Source of the DNA: Nodosilinea sp. FACHB-131
Lineage (GTDB): Bacteria > Cyanobacteriota > Cyanobacteriia > Phormidesmidales > Phormidesmidaceae
Assembly (NCBI RefSeq): GCF_014695395.1
Contig: NZ_JACJOF010000025.1
Location: 124,001 to 188,000 of the forward strand
Length of the DNA stretch: 64,000 nt
Reading direction: 5' to 3'
Shown here: one piece after another, positions 44,568-51,760 of the stretch
Position numbering within the stretch: the first letter of the stretch is position 1
Layout: each line of letters starts with the position of its first letter
Notes under the pieces: generated by a model
Seen by the model: the letters and a program-made list of their open reading frames with translations, nothing else
Databases searched by the model: none
What the model was told of the DNA's origin: nothing
Translations under genes and position numbers: made by a program

Positions 44568-44646
44568 GAAAGCCCTGTAGACTAGTACGCCGAGTGGTTA
44601 GAGGGTTAATGTCTAAGGGGCACTCGTCGTTTGGACAGGGGCTTTT

Positions 44647-44934
44647 TTACAGCCCGAAGCCAATCACATCGGAGTTGCCAGAGGCGGTATCAAAGCCAGT
44701 GAGAGAGCTAATGCTGCCAGCACCGTTAGGGCCAGCAAAGCTCACCTGATCCATCTTGATACCCGACTGCTCGAAGAAGCTGCTCGCCCCTTTGAACAGG
44801 CTGCTGATATCGCCTAATCCGCTGACGCCCCCACTGCAATCGGCGAGTTCGCCTGCGGAAAGCTCGGTGATGGCCAGATTAGCGGCCTCTTCAGCTTCGG
44901 CAATGATGTCGTTGGGCTTGATCATGTCAGACAT
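44647..44934 (-). CDS. Double-glycine bacteriocin precursor peptide 2
   Basis: A 95-residue peptide, first gene of the export operon, with a strong ribosome binding site (AAAGGAG). The leader of 36 residues ends in ITELSAGELADCSGG, with the usual double-glycine spacing of hydrophobic residues. The 59-residue core begins VSGLGDISSLFKGASSFFEQ, is rich in Gly, Ser and Phe and lacks cysteine. It shares short similarities with precursor 1 (a GLG start and aromatic, amphipathic helices), so a two-peptide bacteriocin is possible. The shared promoter-like motif lies about 75-98 bases upstream. No immunity gene is recognised. Confidence 0.82.
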   Translation of the reverse strand: MSDMIKPNDIIAEAEEAANLAITELSAGELADCSGGVSGLGDISSLFKGASSFFEQSGIKMDQVSFAGPNGAGSISSLTGFDTASGNSDVIGFGL

Positions 44935-45004
44935 GGAAGTTTCTCCTTTCGAGAAGTTGTTTTTCCGAGTTAGGAAGGTAGGTTTATTTGCCTTCCTGTT
45001 CTTA

Positions 45005-45032
45005 CCTATGTCTGACGAGGATGAGCTTATTC
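45005..45032 (-). promoter_or_regulatory. Shared bipartite promoter-like motif, copy 4
   Basis: On the minus strand GAATAAGCTCA begins at 45032 and CAGACATAGG begins 18 bases later, upstream of the bacteriocin precursor operon. Confidence 0.6.
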
Positions 45033-45123
45033 ACGATGTGAGCGAAGATTTTGGGTATAATCTCTAAGTCTGATTGACTGCTCTCGATTTACGCAATAAT
45101 AGAAGTAATTCATTCATAAAATT

Positions 45124-45151
45124 GTAGGGACATAGCATGCTATGTCCCTAC
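45124..45151. repeat. Perfect 28-bp palindrome
   Basis: GTAGGGACATAGCA is followed at once by its exact inverse complement, giving 28 bases of perfect palindrome with no loop. It lies in the gap between the TPR gene's end and the precursor operon promoter and could terminate TPR transcription. This palindrome is a known type of dispersed cyanobacterial repeat. Confidence 0.85.
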
Positions 45152-45231
45152 GGGGATACAGATAAGAATTGGGGCTAAGCCAACAGAATTTAGAGCGATA
45201 GTGGCAGTGCCCAGTCTACGGAGTATTTGAC

Positions 45232-46155
45232 TTAGTAATAGCCTTCTTCTGTGGGCTGTAAAGATGTTAGAGTAGGGGTATCATTTTCACTGACTTTGGG
45301 CTTTGCAGACTGCTGCAACTGTCGCGCCTGCTGGTGATAGCGCAGGGCAATTTCATTTTGCCGTAAATCCTCGTGCAGGCTGGCGAGATCGGTTAAGATT
45401 TCGGCGGCCAATGCGCGATCGCACTTCTGACAAAGCATCAGGGCAGCTTCAAAATGGGCGATCGCCAAATCAGTGTGACCTACACTTTTGGCCAACTGGG
45501 CAATGCGCCTGCGAATCATGATTTCGTAGCTGTTGCCTTCTAGCTGGTGCTTGTGCTGGCGATAGCCATCGAGGGCCGCTTCATAGCAGGAAAGAGCGCA
45601 CCAGTGCTCGCCTCGTACGGCATAGACTCGCCCCATGCAGCCCAGGGTAATGGCTTCACCCAGTTCGTCGCCCAGTTCGTGGCGCAGGGCGAGGGCTTTC
45701 TCTAGGGTTCTAAGCGCCAAGCGATAGCGGCGACGATAGTAGTGGCCCATGCCCAGGGTGTGAAGAGCAGCAGCATAGCCTGCATCGTCTGCTGTATTGT
45801 GCAGATGCTGCACGGCCTGAGCGGCGTAGTCGTAGGCCCAGCGGTACTGCTGACGTTGGGCAAACACCACGCTGAGATGGGTGAGGGTGTGGCCCAGGCC
45901 AACGACATCTTCAGCGTGGCTGAAGGCATTGAGCGATCGCAGATAAGCCCCAGCGGCACGATCCCATTCGCTCAGTTGACAGTAGAGATGGCCTAAGGCA
46001 CTCTGGGTTTTGCCGGTTTCGAGTAGGGCGGGCACAGACCGCAGCCAGGAGAGGTGATAGCGCTGTTCGATAGTCTGTACCACCGGAAAAGTCTGCATCA
46101 AAATTACCGGGCGGCTCTGGGTCAGGTAAGCGATCGCAAAGCGGGGACTAGGCAT
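45232..46155 (-). CDS. TPR repeat protein
   Basis: A 307-residue soluble protein with about six tetratricopeptide-type repeats (SALGHLYCQLSEWDRAAGAY, AALHTLGMGHYYRRRYRLAL, LGCMGRVYAVRGEHWCALSC and others). No enzyme domain or signal peptide is visible. Such proteins act as docking scaffolds. It lies between the caspase gene and the bacteriocin operon, in the same direction. A weaker copy of the shared promoter-like motif ends 35 bases before its start, the same distance as in the TPR-CHAT gene, which supports the ATG at 46155. I infer an adaptor for the neighbouring proteases. Confidence 0.85.
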   Translation of the reverse strand: MPSPRFAIAYLTQSRPVILMQTFPVVQTIEQRYHLSWLRSVPALLETGKTQSALGHLYCQLSEWDRAAGAYLRSLNAFSHAEDVVGLGHTLTHLSVVFAQRQQYRWAYDYAAQAVQHLHNTADDAGYAAALHTLGMGHYYRRRYRLALRTLEKALALRHELGDELGEAITLGCMGRVYAVRGEHWCALSCYEAALDGYRQHKHQLEGNSYEIMIRRRIAQLAKSVGHTDLAIAHFEAALMLCQKCDRALAAEILTDLASLHEDLRQNEIALRYHQQARQLQQSAKPKVSENDTPTLTSLQPTEEGYY

Positions 46156-46184
46156 AGGAATAGGGTTGAACTCGTCTACCTTCT

Positions 46185-46212
46185 CTTATGTCTGGAGCAG
46201 CCAAACCTATGC
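46185..46212 (-). promoter_or_regulatory. Shared bipartite promoter-like motif, copy 3
   Basis: On the minus strand GCATAGGTTT begins at 46212 and CAGACATAAG begins 18 bases later. The first box differs at two positions from GAATAAG, the second box is exact. Confidence 0.5.
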
Positions 46213-46271
46213 AGTGGCGGCTAGTTGGCGATTCCGGTACGGATCGCTACGCGAATCACCCCGCCGAGCGC

Positions 46272-48548
46272 TCATTCTTCTACTACCTGAATCAGGGTGG
46301 ACAGGGCGGCGAGCTGGGTGGTGTCTACCCCGCGTACATCGTCGCGCAGGCTGTTCGAGCTTCGGGTGCTGCGATCGATGTCGCCTAGCAGGGTATCTAC
46401 CACATTGATAGGGTCATCGTTTTGCAAGCCAATGGGGTCGCCGCTACGAGTGTTGTTGGCGACGGCAATTTGCTGAAGACTGCGCAGGGCATCACGCAGG
46501 GGGCTGGTGCTCACCAGAGTTAGAATTTCAGCATAGCCAGAGCTGCTCAAACACAGGTGAAAGGCTTCGCTGGGGTTGCTACAGTAGCTGCGGTTCGGGT
46601 CGCGCCCTGCCTCCTGACGGGGAATATCTAGCTGCTGACCCGGTTCTAAGAGCGATTCACTTTCAGGAGCATCCCAATCGGTAGGGTGCAGCACTGACAT
46701 ACTCCCCGAGCTGCCGATGGCTAGCACGGCTATGTAGAGGCTGCGAAATTCACCATTGGTCACCGTGACCACAATTTCACTGCCCGATCGCAGCGTTTGA
46801 CTAAAGCCATCTAGCCGTTGGGTTACCTCGTTGTCTTCGCTACCTCGACGGCTGGCGCTGCGACTGATGGCAACAGAACTATTCACCGGCTGTACAGCTA
46901 CATCGACATTGAGGTTAGAGGTGTCGCTGTTGAGCAGCGATCGCAGCACCTGCCCAGCCAGCAGCAGCTTGAGCGTGGGGTTGAGCCGCTGAATGGCAGC
47001 AGCCATGGGCTCATTAGGTTCACCAAAGCTAGCGCGAATGGCCACCAGCCCTGGAGTGAACAGGCCAATGCTGCCTAGCTGGCCTATATTCTGTACGGCT
47101 TCGGTGGCGGCGATCGCAAGCCCCTGCTCAGTCATACGCCCCAGCAAGTAGTGGGGGCTTTGGCTGCCATCCACCGCGACGGGCTGAATGCGGTTGAAAG
47201 CTAGCAGTTGCGATCGCGCCGTCTCCCGCTCTGCCCCCAAAGAGTCGTCCAGACCCACGCGCAGGGTCAAGTCGGTCGGCACTCCCCGCACCCGCTCCCG
47301 CAGCAGCTGCCCCGCTGCGATCTGACCGCGAGCGCTGCCCGTTAGGTTGCCGTAGCCCTCTAGTCCTACCCGCCGGGTTTGCTCAACTTGGCCAATCTCA
47401 TTGCCATTGTCATCCACGACCGAGAAAATAGCTCCGCGCTCAAAAGCGTTCAAACTTTGGGACGACACGCCTCCGAGCCAGAACTTAATTTCGCCACTGG
47501 CCTCAGTACCCACCACGACGGCCTCTGCTGCCGGACTCTGGGGAGGGCTGAAAAAGAGCGGTTCTTGACCAAAGTTGCGCCCTGGCTCCACCTCGTAGAT
47601 GGGCGACTGCACAATGCGATCGCTGTTAGCCACATCCCGCGTACTGCGGGCTAGGTCAACAAACACGCGATCGAGCGGCGGGCTACCGGGCTGTTGCCAC
47701 AGGTACCGGGTCAGCGCATAGGTGAACGCCCCGGCGTGAAACTGCCCCTCGCCCTCGCCAAAGGAGGCGTCTGCCGCCAGTTGGTTAGTCTGAGCCGACC
47801 CTAGCGCCACCCCTTTGGCAATGCCTCGGCTGCGCTGAGTTTTCAGCTCCGCAGGCGACCAGCCCAGCCGCGCTAGCCAGCGCTCCTGTTCGGCCAGTTC
47901 TAGAGCACTAGGTTCTGCATCGCCCAGAGCGACCCGTGGCTCGACGGCCCGTAGAATTAAGTCGCCCCGAGTACCACCGCCCGAGTGGCAGCTGTCGAGC
48001 ACGACCGTCACCTGGTCAGTTTTGAGGTTGGCCGTCAGCAAAAACAGGGTTTTGCCCATGATGTCGTTGACCTGGTTGCTGGTTAGATTCAGCCGGGCGT
48101 CGTAGGGCAACAGGCTGCCGTTATAGCCTGCCGGTGCGGTGGAAATTGGGTCAGGGTCGCGCACCAGCGAACCATGTCCCGAAAAGTGAGACACCACTAC
48201 ATCCCCCGGCTGGGCCTGGTCGATTAGGTGCGACTCAAAGGCATCTAGCAGATTCTGGCGAGTAGCGGCCTGGTTTTCTAGGGTGAGAATATTGGCGGGA
48301 TCAAAGCCAAATCGGTGTATCAACAGCTCTTTTTGCATGCGTACGTCGGTGAGGCAGCCGCGCAGAGGGGTGACCCCGGCAGGATACTCGTTGACACCCA
48401 CCAGCAGAGCCAGTTTGCGGTTGGTGGGTTGGGCTAGGGCGTGGGCGTAGCGATCGCCCTGCCGCCGCACATCCATTTGGCTAAGGCCCACAGCGGCCAG
48501 GGTTGACCCAGCAACCTGCAAAAACTGACGACGCTTAAGGCTAGGCAT
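46272..48548 (-). CDS. Caspase family (C14) protease with twin-arginine signal
   Basis: A 758-residue protein; the ATG at 48546-48548 follows GGAGATG. The N-terminus KRRQFLQVAGSTLAAVGL is a twin-arginine export signal. The p20-like domain has the dyad His near 122 (VVSHFSGHGSL) and Cys near 185 (VVLDSCHSGGG), both intact, so it should cut after basic residues as bacterial orthocaspases do. The C-terminal half has beta-rich parts (a PEGA/DUF4384-like region, SEIVVTVTNGEFRSLYIAVL) and probably binds partners. It is encoded divergently from the sigma-like gene, and both have the shared motif. Confidence 0.9.
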   Translation of the reverse strand: MPSLKRRQFLQVAGSTLAAVGLSQMDVRRQGDRYAHALAQPTNRKLALLVGVNEYPAGVTPLRGCLTDVRMQKELLIHRFGFDPANILTLENQAATRQNLLDAFESHLIDQAQPGDVVVSHFSGHGSLVRDPDPISTAPAGYNGSLLPYDARLNLTSNQVNDIMGKTLFLLTANLKTDQVTVVLDSCHSGGGTRGDLILRAVEPRVALGDAEPSALELAEQERWLARLGWSPAELKTQRSRGIAKGVALGSAQTNQLAADASFGEGEGQFHAGAFTYALTRYLWQQPGSPPLDRVFVDLARSTRDVANSDRIVQSPIYEVEPGRNFGQEPLFFSPPQSPAAEAVVVGTEASGEIKFWLGGVSSQSLNAFERGAIFSVVDDNGNEIGQVEQTRRVGLEGYGNLTGSARGQIAAGQLLRERVRGVPTDLTLRVGLDDSLGAERETARSQLLAFNRIQPVAVDGSQSPHYLLGRMTEQGLAIAATEAVQNIGQLGSIGLFTPGLVAIRASFGEPNEPMAAAIQRLNPTLKLLLAGQVLRSLLNSDTSNLNVDVAVQPVNSSVAISRSASRRGSEDNEVTQRLDGFSQTLRSGSEIVVTVTNGEFRSLYIAVLAIGSSGSMSVLHPTDWDAPESESLLEPGQQLDIPRQEAGRDPNRSYCSNPSEAFHLCLSSSGYAEILTLVSTSPLRDALRSLQQIAVANNTRSGDPIGLQNDDPINVVDTLLGDIDRSTRSSNSLRDDVRGVDTTQLAALSTLIQVVEE

Positions 48549-48620
48549 GGTGACATCTCCTAAAGGTCTAGGAGTCCTCTGCGGTAAAGGGAAAGAGGTC
48601 CTGGAGTCTCTCTGCAAGGT

Positions 48621-48648
48621 TCTATGGCTGAGACTTGGGAACTTATTC
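48621..48648 (-). promoter_or_regulatory. Shared bipartite promoter-like motif, copy 2
   Basis: On the minus strand GAATAAGTTCCC begins at 48648 and CAGCCATAG begins 18 bases later, about 75 bases upstream of the caspase start. With copy 1 it forms an inverted pair in the divergent gap (GAACTTATTC and GAATAAGTTC about 150 bases apart). Confidence 0.6.
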
Positions 48649-48797
48649 GGTGATGCAAAAAGTTAGCGCAACCAAGTTATGCAATTGATCACCGTCGCGG
48701 CCATGGCCCCAGGTTTTGAGTTCATGGACTCTAGAACTGTAGATTTACTGCCGCGTCAAACGGGTACGCAAAGCTGACGTTGTCTTTGCAGAAAACT

Positions 48798-48825
48798 GAA
48801 TAAGTTCACTCCACCCAGCCCTATA
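48798..48825 (+). promoter_or_regulatory. Shared bipartite promoter-like motif, copy 1
   Basis: GAATAAGTTCAC begins at 48798 and CAGCCCTATA at 48816. It faces the sigma-like gene. If CAGCC...TATA is the -10 region, transcription would begin near 48830, which argues against the in-frame ATG at 48831 and for a start further in. Confidence 0.6.
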
Positions 48826-49031
48826 GGCTGATGTCGTCCCCGGTAGAGGGTTACTCATGCGTCATTCTGCATCGGGTTTTGGTCAATGCTGCTGCACTAG
48901 GCCGTTGCCGAGTGCAAGGGCCAGGTTTATCGGCAGAGTCGCAGCATCCACAACCGATTGAGGCAGAAGTTACTGTCGCTGAGCACCATCGCCAAGTAGT
49001 CGCTCCTAGTCACAACTCAGAGCCCAAAATC

Positions 49032-50354
49032 ATGACGATATTTCGATACTGGCAACTGATTCGCATGACCAGTGCAGGTGAGTATCAGGCCCATTTGCTG
49101 TCTCAGGTACAAGAGTGGCTTCAGCAAGCCTTCGCCGACTCGCTAAATTACACCGATGCTCAAACGAGCGATCTGCAAAAGGCGTTGCTCGATCGCTGGC
49201 GTTCGAAAGCAGCCCAGGCCGATCTGGCTTTGCTCAGTTTGCGCTGCTTTGTCAGCCACCAAATCCGCGATGCCTGCCACCGACTGGCGCAGAAATTTGG
49301 CCATCATTACGGCTTTACTACCGCCGAGCTGCTGGCAGTGGTGCTCGATGACGACGGGCGATCGCCCTCTCCCTATCGCCCCTTTACCCAGCAAATTTTA
49401 GAGAGCTACGACCCGGATAGGGCTGCCTTGAGCACCTGGAGCAGCCGCCTGACCTGCAACCACCCGGAGCTAGACCAACTGCTGCTCGAAAAAGGGCTTT
49501 ACCGGATTAGCGATTGGGCAATTCTCAACGACACTAGCCTGGGGCAGGTGGAGAAAATTTTACGCACCTTTCATCTGTGCAGCGAGTACGAGGTGACGGC
49601 GGGGGTAGCGCTGTTGGAGCGGTATCAGCGGGTGTACTGTCGCGATCGCCTAGCTCAGCGCCAAAACGGTGGCGCCCGCCGCTGCCAGCCGCCCAAATCC
49701 GGGCAGCTGCGAGAAATGAACACGACCCTTGAGCAGCTCAAGCACCTGGCCGACCAGCTGCGCCAGTACCGCATCCATGTGCGAGGGGGCTCGAGTGGCC
49801 CCTACCGGCCCGAAGTCCCCGACTGGGATCAATTGCCCGACTTGACTCCTGTGCCCGATGAGCAAGAGGAATTTTTAGGGGCCTTTCGTCAGGCCGTTGA
49901 GCAAGGGTTAGAAGGGGCGATCGCCCAGGTGATTGCCGCCAACATTACCCGTCTCAGCCAAAAGAAAACCCCAGAGGACAGCGTTTACGTTCAGGGGCTG
50001 CACCGCTTCTACTGCCTCGGTCAAACCATTAGCGCTCTGGCAACGGAGTTGGGTCTCGGCAACTTTGCCAAAGCTCGACGGCTGCTAGACCTCCAGCGCC
50101 TGCGCGCCGATGTGCGCCATCGACTGATTCCTACTTTGTATGAACAGGTGCGGCAGGAGGCCGCTGACTACAGTTCCCCCGAGCAGCTCCAGCGGCTCGA
50201 TCAAACCCTAGAGGCTATTTTGGCTGAGCACATCGACGGCCTGATAGCCGAAGACGCCGCCGTCGCCCAAAGCCCTAACCGCTCTGCACCCACAAGTCTA
50301 TTTGCCCGCCAGCTCTGCGCCACAATCCACCAGTTCATGCCCGCCTTGGAGTAA
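49032..50354 (+). CDS. Sigma-70-like regulatory protein (cyanobacterial, uncharacterised)
   Basis: A 440-residue protein from the ATG at 49032; the frame is open to an ATG at 48831, but those residues look non-coding. A middle segment (ILESYDPDRAALSTWSSRLT followed by the IRDACHR-like helices before it) recalls sigma region 2, where YDP..G..STW is typical. A later one (FYCLGQTISALATELGLGN, then KARRLLDLQRLRADVRHRL) recalls a region-4 helix-turn-helix. I know such divergent sigma-like proteins next to DUF1822 and CHAT-CHASE2 genes in filamentous cyanobacteria. It has the shared promoter motif, so it may drive the regulon and itself. No experimental role is known to me. Confidence 0.6.
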   Translation: MTIFRYWQLIRMTSAGEYQAHLLSQVQEWLQQAFADSLNYTDAQTSDLQKALLDRWRSKAAQADLALLSLRCFVSHQIRDACHRLAQKFGHHYGFTTAELLAVVLDDDGRSPSPYRPFTQQILESYDPDRAALSTWSSRLTCNHPELDQLLLEKGLYRISDWAILNDTSLGQVEKILRTFHLCSEYEVTAGVALLERYQRVYCRDRLAQRQNGGARRCQPPKSGQLREMNTTLEQLKHLADQLRQYRIHVRGGSSGPYRPEVPDWDQLPDLTPVPDEQEEFLGAFRQAVEQGLEGAIAQVIAANITRLSQKKTPEDSVYVQGLHRFYCLGQTISALATELGLGNFAKARRLLDLQRLRADVRHRLIPTLYEQVRQEAADYSSPEQLQRLDQTLEAILAEHIDGLIAEDAAVAQSPNRSAPTSLFARQLCATIHQFMPALE

Positions 50355-50400
50355 GACCGTGCCTTTCCCTACCTTCGATTCACCCGCTAATCTAAACGCC

Positions 50401-51546
50401 ATGAGCCCTTCCCCAGACCCAATCGATTTTGAATTTGAGCCGCAGCGGGCCACCACCGTCACCCTCTCGACCGAAGCTGTGAACTGGGCAGTGCAGCGAT
50501 GCCAGCAGGTGTCGGATGGGGCACAGCAGTGGCCGACCTTTTTGCGGGCTATGGCGCTGCGAGGATTGCAGCAGTGGCTAGAATCGGGTGCCCTAGATTT
50601 AGCTCTCTACTACGATTCTCAGCAGCCCCCCACCCCTGGCGTTAACGGTCGGGTGGGCGACTATCGCCTCTGCCTGGTGGCCCAGGGCAGCCTCAGCGAC
50701 GATGAGGTGGCCATTCCAGCCGCCACGGTGAACGACACCAACGGATTTGCTCACCTCTATATATTGGCTGAGGTACAGGAAGAGGTAGATCAGGTGACCA
50801 TTTTGGCCGGGCTGCGGCGCGATCGCCTGCTAGCCCAGCGCCAAACCCTGGGCCTTACCCTCCAGCCCGACGGCACCTACCGCATCCCCATCCGCTGCTT
50901 CGACACTACTCCAGAAGACCTGCTGCTCTATCTCACCTGCCTCAACCCAGATCAGATCAGTGGCCCAGAGTCTACTTCAGCAGCTGCGATCGCCGTGCCC
51001 CAAACCGTCCCCCAGCCCACACAAACCCGTGACTCGATTAATGTCGGGAGCTGGCTACTCAACCAGCTCGACGCCGTAGCCGACAGTCTGTCCTGGACGC
51101 TAATGCCGCCGCTGGCCCCGGCCACCGCTATGCGATCCATGAGAACTCCTGTGGAGCAGCTTGAAGATATTCTGCGAGACTTGCGGCCCACGGGCGTGAC
51201 TATTCCGCCTAATGCGCGCGGTGCTTACACCGACCTGCAAACCATGGGGCTGCCCTTTCGTCTCTATGCCTTGACCTGGACGTTAGTTGAGCCTCATCCC
51301 CCAGAATGGACGCTGTTTTTGTTCTTAGGCCCTGCCCCCGGCGAGCAGCTACCCCCCGGCACCCGTCTGATCGTGCGCGACGCCGCTGCCGTGCTGGCCG
51401 AGCAAACCCTGGCCCAGGGCAATGAACGCGGCTTTCTCTACGCCCAGGCGATCGGCACCTGGGATGAAGCGTTCACCGCCACCGTTGAGCTGCCTAACGG
51501 CAATACCCTCAACTGGCCTCCGTTTGTGTTTCAGCCTGAGGGGTAG
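50401..51546 (+). CDS. DUF1822 family protein
   Basis: A 381-residue protein from the ATG at 50401; a GTG at 50359 is in frame and possible. It begins with the DUF1822 part (AVNWAVQRCQQVSDGAQQWPTF, LRGLQQWLESG) and continues with YILAEVQEEVDQVTILAGLRRD and GSWLLNQLDAVADSLSW. DUF1822 is of unknown function and is nearly always encoded beside the sigma-like gene upstream. The gap to that gene is only 46 bases, so one operon is likely. It may act as a regulatory partner, for instance an anti-sigma-like protein; this is inference from gene order. Confidence 0.85.
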   Translation: MSPSPDPIDFEFEPQRATTVTLSTEAVNWAVQRCQQVSDGAQQWPTFLRAMALRGLQQWLESGALDLALYYDSQQPPTPGVNGRVGDYRLCLVAQGSLSDDEVAIPAATVNDTNGFAHLYILAEVQEEVDQVTILAGLRRDRLLAQRQTLGLTLQPDGTYRIPIRCFDTTPEDLLLYLTCLNPDQISGPESTSAAAIAVPQTVPQPTQTRDSINVGSWLLNQLDAVADSLSWTLMPPLAPATAMRSMRTPVEQLEDILRDLRPTGVTIPPNARGAYTDLQTMGLPFRLYALTWTLVEPHPPEWTLFLFLGPAPGEQLPPGTRLIVRDAAAVLAEQTLAQGNERGFLYAQAIGTWDEAFTATVELPNGNTLNWPPFVFQPEG

Positions 51547-51760
51547 AGGGGTAGGCGGGTGGATGGGTAGGGGGTGATGGAGTTTTGAGTTCTTAGTTTT
51601 GAATTTTGAGTTAAAACGCCGAATTCAAAACTCGATACTTAACCTTATCTTCTCCAAAAACGCTACTCGAATAAAACATCCCACCTTCTCCAAAATTCAA
51701 ATTTTTCTTTTCCTACTCATCTACCCATCCACTCATCTACCCATCCACTCATCCACTCCC
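51545..51760. repeat. Octamer-armed inverted element, copy 7 (before the CHAT-CHASE2 gene)
   Basis: A short G-rich arm (51545-51580; GGCGGGTGGATGGGTAGGGG) and a C-rich arm (about 51716-51760; ATCCACTCATCTACCC). The long AT-rich spacer contains its own inverted pair (TTTTGAATTTTGAGTT and GAATTCAAAACTCG). The C-rich arm ends immediately at the start codon of the next gene. Confidence 0.8.

Noticed and set aside
48831-49031. N-terminal extension of the sigma-like protein by 67 residues
   Set aside because: Composition looks non-coding, and the promoter-like motif ends only a few bases before 48831.
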